NCBI GenBank assembly: GCA_003153895.1 | Contig: PMBU01000076.1 | Location: forward strand, 3,972-41,031 | Direction of reading: 5' to 3' | Length of the DNA: 37,060 bases | Origin: Methanomassiliicoccaceae archaeon | Lineage (GTDB): Archaea; Thermoplasmatota; Thermoplasmata; Methanomassiliicoccales; UBA472 | Shown: positions 34,572-37,060 of the stretch, piece by piece | Position numbering within the stretch: position 1 is the stretch's first letter | How the letters are laid out: each line of letters begins with the position of its first letter | Made by a program: the position numbers and the translations under genes | Notes under the pieces: model-generated | Databases searched by the model: none | The model's input: only the letters and a program-made list of their open reading frames with translations | Told to the model about the DNA's origin: nothing

Positions 34572-34970
34572 TCAGAAATTGCGCTTTATCCTTGCAGCCA
34601 GTGCTTCCTTGGGTTGAGCGCCAATGATGCGGTCGATCATCTTGCCGTCCTTGAACATCATCATGGTCGGAATGGCAGAGATGCTGAACTTGTTCGGGAT
34701 GACGGAGTTCTCATCGGTATTGAGCTTCCCGAAGACGACCTTCCCGCTCATCTCCTTTGCCAGTGCATCGATAACGGGGGCAACCATACGGCATGGTCCG
34801 CACCATGGGGCCCAACAGTCCACTAGGACCAAAGGATACTTGGCCACGAATTTATCGAAATCGGCATCGGTCACCACGACAGGTTCGGTCGGCATCTTCT
34901 TATCGGATTTAGCGTCACTCTTGAGTTCTGCCATTTTGCGTCTCCTTATCGCTTCCAATTCATCGTCCAT
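34572..34970 (-). CDS. trxA: Thioredoxin
   Basis: 132 residues with the redox site W56-C57-G-P-C60 in CWAPWCGPCRMVAPV and the cis-Pro region SAIPTMMMFKDGK. It reduces protein disulfides and is recycled by a reductase, probably that encoded downstream. A charged N-terminal extension of about 28 residues (DDELEAIRRRKMAELKSD) precedes the thioredoxin fold. ATG 34970 is chosen over ATG 34994; a TATA-like CTATATAT at 35024-35031 (minus) predicts transcription near 35002 and is compatible with either. The stretch of 34410-34571 has no gene. Confidence 0.93.
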   Translation of the reverse strand: MDDELEAIRRRKMAELKSDAKSDKKMPTEPVVVTDADFDKFVAKYPLVLVDCWAPWCGPCRMVAPVIDALAKEMSGKVVFGKLNTDENSVIPNKFSISAIPTMMMFKDGKMIDRIIGAQPKEALAARIKRNF

Positions 34971-35023
34971 TGTGTTCCCATCTCGGTTGTGCATTAATGT
35001 GGAAAAACCGAATCAGCTCGATG

Positions 35024-35031
35024 AATATATA
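35024..35031 (-). promoter_or_regulatory. TATA-like box of the thioredoxin gene
   Basis: Minus strand reads CTATATAT, predicting transcription near 35002, shortly before the thioredoxin start codons. Confidence 0.45.
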
Positions 35032-35202
35032 GCTTTGCTTTTCAGGAACGAAGCTCGCTAAATAAGTAATTTACGAGAGGCGCATGATAGATCCCGAGGG
35101 AATTTACTTTGACTCTTATTGAGATTCGGTCATCATTTGCGAGGGTTCTTGCCAGCAAAGAGTTTAAAAGATGTCACTACCATTTCCGCAACGTGATGAA
35201 GG

Positions 35203-35472
35203 ATGATGGAAGAAGCTTCTGAGCTCATCGGGCTGCAAGTGTATACGCCGAATGGCGTCTTCCTAGGGAATGTGAACAACCTGGTAATTGACCTTGAAGG
35301 GAAGAAGATCGACGGTCTTTTCATCGGGGAGTCCAACCCGCTGCTGGTCGAAGATTCCAAGGCGGTAAACGTGCCATATCGCTGGATCCAGGCGATCGGG
35401 GACGTCGTCATCCTCCGCTACTTCCCGAAGCGCGTCACCACCCGCAAGGGCGCGGCACCAGCTAAGAAGTAA
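35203..35472 (+). CDS. PRC-barrel domain protein
   Basis: 89 residues forming one PRC-barrel: SELIGLQVYTPNGVFLGNVNN and NLVIDLEGKKIDGLF, with a basic, alanine-rich C-terminal tail (KRVTTRKGAAPAKK). This is the second small PRC-barrel protein in the window, the other being at 24072. Role unknown; a basic tail could bind nucleic acid. A TTTAAAAG element at 35163-35170 is a plausible promoter, and GAAGG sits in front of the start. It is 38 nt upstream of the carbonic anhydrase-like gene, probably one transcript. Confidence 0.87.
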   Translation: MMEEASELIGLQVYTPNGVFLGNVNNLVIDLEGKKIDGLFIGESNPLLVEDSKAVNVPYRWIQAIGDVVILRYFPKRVTTRKGAAPAKK

Positions 35473-35510
35473 TCGGTCAGGCGGCGCAAGCCGCATCCTT
35501 CTTATTCTCC

Positions 35511-35993
35511 ATGGCTCAGAACATCTACATCGATCCGACCGCAATCATCATCGGGGACGTCCAGATAGGCGAGGGAGTGAGCATCTGGCCTTTTGCCGTT
35601 CTGCGAGGTGATGAAGGTCCAGTTGTCATTGGTGAAGGAAGCAACGTCCAAGACCACGCGATCGTCCATGTGGGCAAGATCGGAAAGAACGTGACCCTGG
35701 GTCACGCGGCCATAGTGAATAATGCTACGGTCGGAGACAATTGCATCATCGGGATGAACTCATCCATTCTGGACAATGCCCAGATCGGCGATGAATGCAT
35801 CGTCGGGGCGAACGCGGTCGTCATTGCCGAAACGCTGGTTCCTCCTCGGTCGGTGATCGTCGGTGTGCCGGGCCATATCATCCGATCCGAGGACAGGACC
35901 ATTCTAAAAAGAGCATTAACCAGCGCAGAGACCTACCATGCCCTCAGGGACGAGCATCTCGCTGGCCGGTATAAGCGGCGCACGGTCCCTTGA
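35511..35993 (+). CDS. Gamma-carbonic-anhydrase-like hexapeptide-repeat protein
   Basis: A 160-residue left-handed beta-helix protein of the gamma-CA/YrdA group. LRGDEGPVVIGEGSNVQD matches the family, and Q47, D48, H53 and H65 align with Gln75, Asp76, His81 and His117 of the Methanosarcina thermophila enzyme Cam. The position of the third zinc ligand, His122, is N70 (LGHAAIVNNATVG), so zinc binding and catalysis are doubtful. Such homologues can have other roles, for instance acyltransferase-like or structural. Its last 50 nt overlap the 3' end of the convergent HD gene. Confidence 0.87.
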   Translation: MAQNIYIDPTAIIIGDVQIGEGVSIWPFAVLRGDEGPVVIGEGSNVQDHAIVHVGKIGKNVTLGHAAIVNNATVGDNCIIGMNSSILDNAQIGDECIVGANAVVIAETLVPPRSVIVGVPGHIIRSEDRTILKRALTSAETYHALRDEHLAGRYKRRTVP

Positions 35994-36549
35994 TCCGTCC
36001 GGTCGAGCGCAGACCTCGCACTATCTCGTCGACGTTCTCCCCACAGGCCTCTGAAAGCTCTGCGTGCATCCTCTCCATCCTTTCTGCCGTAATTGAATAT
36101 CCCCGACGTTGCATCTCCTTCAAAGCCTCGTCGAGCGTCTGGAGCCCTCCTGTTCCCTTCACGAGATTGTCGGCGTGGCACACTATCTTTTCCTCGAGGG
36201 TCCGAGGCATATAGGTCCCTGGCGGGAGGCCAGAGTCCTTTGCTTCTTCTTCGGTCAGACCGGCCGCGACATGCCGCTCGATAACGTTCACAAGGGCATC
36301 TGGCAGATTCCGCTGCCTGGCTATCCTGGCGCCTTCGGAAACATGCAATATGTCATGTCGCTGACATCGACCCACGTCATGCAGGAGCGCCCCAGCCGCG
36401 ACCAGGTCACGGTCGGCGGAGCTCAGCCGCGCCATCTCCACAGCGATCGAGTGCACCGTGCACACGTGCTCGATCACATTGCGCTTGCACCCTTCTTCCC
36501 GGAGGATGTCCAGGCATTCCGTCTCACTCGGCATCCTCGGTGTTGACAA
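35944..36549 (-). CDS. HD-domain putative phosphohydrolase (TIGR00295-like)
   Basis: 201 residues with an HD-superfamily metal site: H29 ([13 protein letters not shown]), then [12 protein letters not shown] providing the HD pair, and a later ERHVAAG. These domains hydrolyse phosphodiesters or nucleotides; the natural substrate of archaeal TIGR00295 proteins is unknown. ATG 36549 is kept, with ATG 36534 as the alternative; both overlap the Trm56 stop (36524-36526), so the genes are coupled. The 3' end runs 50 nt into the convergent carbonic anhydrase-like gene. Confidence 0.87.
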   Translation of the reverse strand: MSTPRMPSETECLDILREEGCKRNVIEHVCTVHSIAVEMARLSSADRDLVAAGALLHDVGRCQRHDILHVSEGARIARQRNLPDALVNVIERHVAAGLTEEEAKDSGLPPGTYMPRTLEEKIVCHADNLVKGTGGLQTLDEALKEMQRRGYSITAERMERMHAELSEACGENVDEIVRGLRSTGRIKGPCAAYTGQRDARP

Positions 36550-37051
36550 CCCGTTTCCCCCTCTCGCAGGGCAGCACCTTGATCTTGCCAGTGAAGTCGG
36601 AGCGCAGCCCCTTTCCCGCGGTCAGGCGGTCCAAGAAGATCGCCAAGGCGGCTACCTCGCTATGCGGCTGGTTGCCGACGGCGACATTGAAGTCTGCGGC
36701 CTGATAGACCTCGGGCGGAACCTTCTCTGCGCCGACGATGACCAGCATATCCTCCTTCGCCTCCTTGACGATGCGAGGCACCGCGTCGTCGACGTGGATG
36801 CCATACATGGTGAGATGCACCTTTGTTCCTTTGAACTCCTTCAGAACGGTCTTCCATCTGACCCCGGTCTGGATGAAGAAGCCTCCCCCGAAACGGTCCG
36901 CGACGTCGCGCACGCTCTCTTCTAGGTCTGGGTCCTTGGTCGAAACGTAAATGCCCTGGCAACCTAGCGCCCTTGCGGTGAGCGCCACATGAGTGGAGAT
37001 GCGCTTATCGCGGGTGGGACGATGCCCGAGCCTCAGGACGTAGACGCCCAT
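36524..37051 (-). CDS. trm56: tRNA (cytidine(56)-2'-O)-methyltransferase Trm56
   Basis: 175 residues, full family length. It methylates the 2'-OH of C56 in the T-loop of archaeal tRNAs using SAM, and folds as a SPOUT methyltransferase. The archaeal signature is clear: [20 protein letters not shown] at the start, [22 protein letters not shown], then the SPOUT-knot region [20 protein letters not shown] and [20 protein letters not shown]. It is a good archaeal marker. The ATG at 37051 leaves 9 nt to the window edge, so any upstream promoter is not seen. Confidence 0.95.
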   Translation of the reverse strand: MGVYVLRLGHRPTRDKRISTHVALTARALGCQGIYVSTKDPDLEESVRDVADRFGGGFFIQTGVRWKTVLKEFKGTKVHLTMYGIHVDDAVPRIVKEAKEDMLVIVGAEKVPPEVYQAADFNVAVGNQPHSEVAALAIFLDRLTAGKGLRSDFTGKIKVLPCERGKRVVNTEDAE

Positions 37052-37060
37052 TGCCGGACC

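Overview
The window looks archaeal, most likely a euryarchaeote of the Thermoplasmatota type, although no taxonomic marker settles this. Pointers are a two-domain CDC48/VCP-type AAA+ ATPase, an archaeal Trm56 tRNA methyltransferase, a short-spaced archaeal Elp3, a dolichyl-phosphate-mannose-synthase-like enzyme, TATA-like boxes about 26 nt upstream of inferred transcript starts, many apparently leaderless genes, and TTG/GTG starts. Genes are densely packed on both strands. I saw no rRNA, tRNA, CRISPR array, transposase or integrase.

Layout. 1-1.7 kb holds the 3' part of a catalase-peroxidase (KatG), followed by a possible 28-residue membrane peptide. 2-7.4 kb (minus) holds a HemN/HemW-like radical SAM protein, a TIM-barrel sugar isomerase-like protein and a 2-oxoacid:ferredoxin oxidoreductase operon (gamma-delta fusion, alpha, beta). 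7.5-9.2 kb holds a small acidic protein, branched-chain aminotransferase and an acetolactate synthase regulatory subunit. A gene-poor 0.6 kb gap follows. 9.8-19.3 kb is a surface-glycan island: a polytopic glycosyltransferase-like protein, four GT2 glycosyltransferases, a heptose-7-phosphate kinase-like GHMP kinase overlapping a fused GmhA-GmhB gene, a DMT-family transporter and an NDP-sugar pyrophosphorylase. 19.4-27.4 kb has a DUF89 phosphatase, CDC48, a ribbon-helix-helix-like protein, small ORFs, a C_GCAxxG_C_C redox protein, a PRC-barrel protein and a TPR/zinc-ribbon pair. 27.4-30 kb is a four-gene operon: winged-helix regulator, two small proteins and Elp3. 30.2-33 kb is an SsuABC/TauABC-type ABC transporter. 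33-37 kb has an XRE-type regulator, thioredoxin reductase-like protein, thioredoxin, a second PRC-barrel protein, a gamma-carbonic-anhydrase-like protein, an HD-domain protein and Trm56.

The strongest unusual observation is the ABC substrate-binding protein at 30188-31318. Its two halves are in reversed order relative to the NMT1/SsuA family: the segment with the WEPF and NHPCC motifs comes first, and the segment that normally starts the mature protein comes last. This looks like a natural circular permutation behind an N-terminal membrane anchor. The shared upstream region between this operon and the Elp3-operon regulator carries two perfect inverted repeats sharing the 9-mer ATAATTCTT, which are candidate operators. 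Other notable points are the archaeal heptose gene pair, a gamma-carbonic anhydrase lacking one expected zinc histidine, a glycosyltransferase without an AUG start, and several promoter-backed small ORFs.

KatG, thioredoxin and the thioredoxin reductase-like protein suggest oxidant exposure, while the ferredoxin-dependent oxidoreductase and radical SAM enzymes suggest an anaerobic or oxygen-tolerant anaerobic life. This is inference. All functional calls come from reading motifs; no database search was run.
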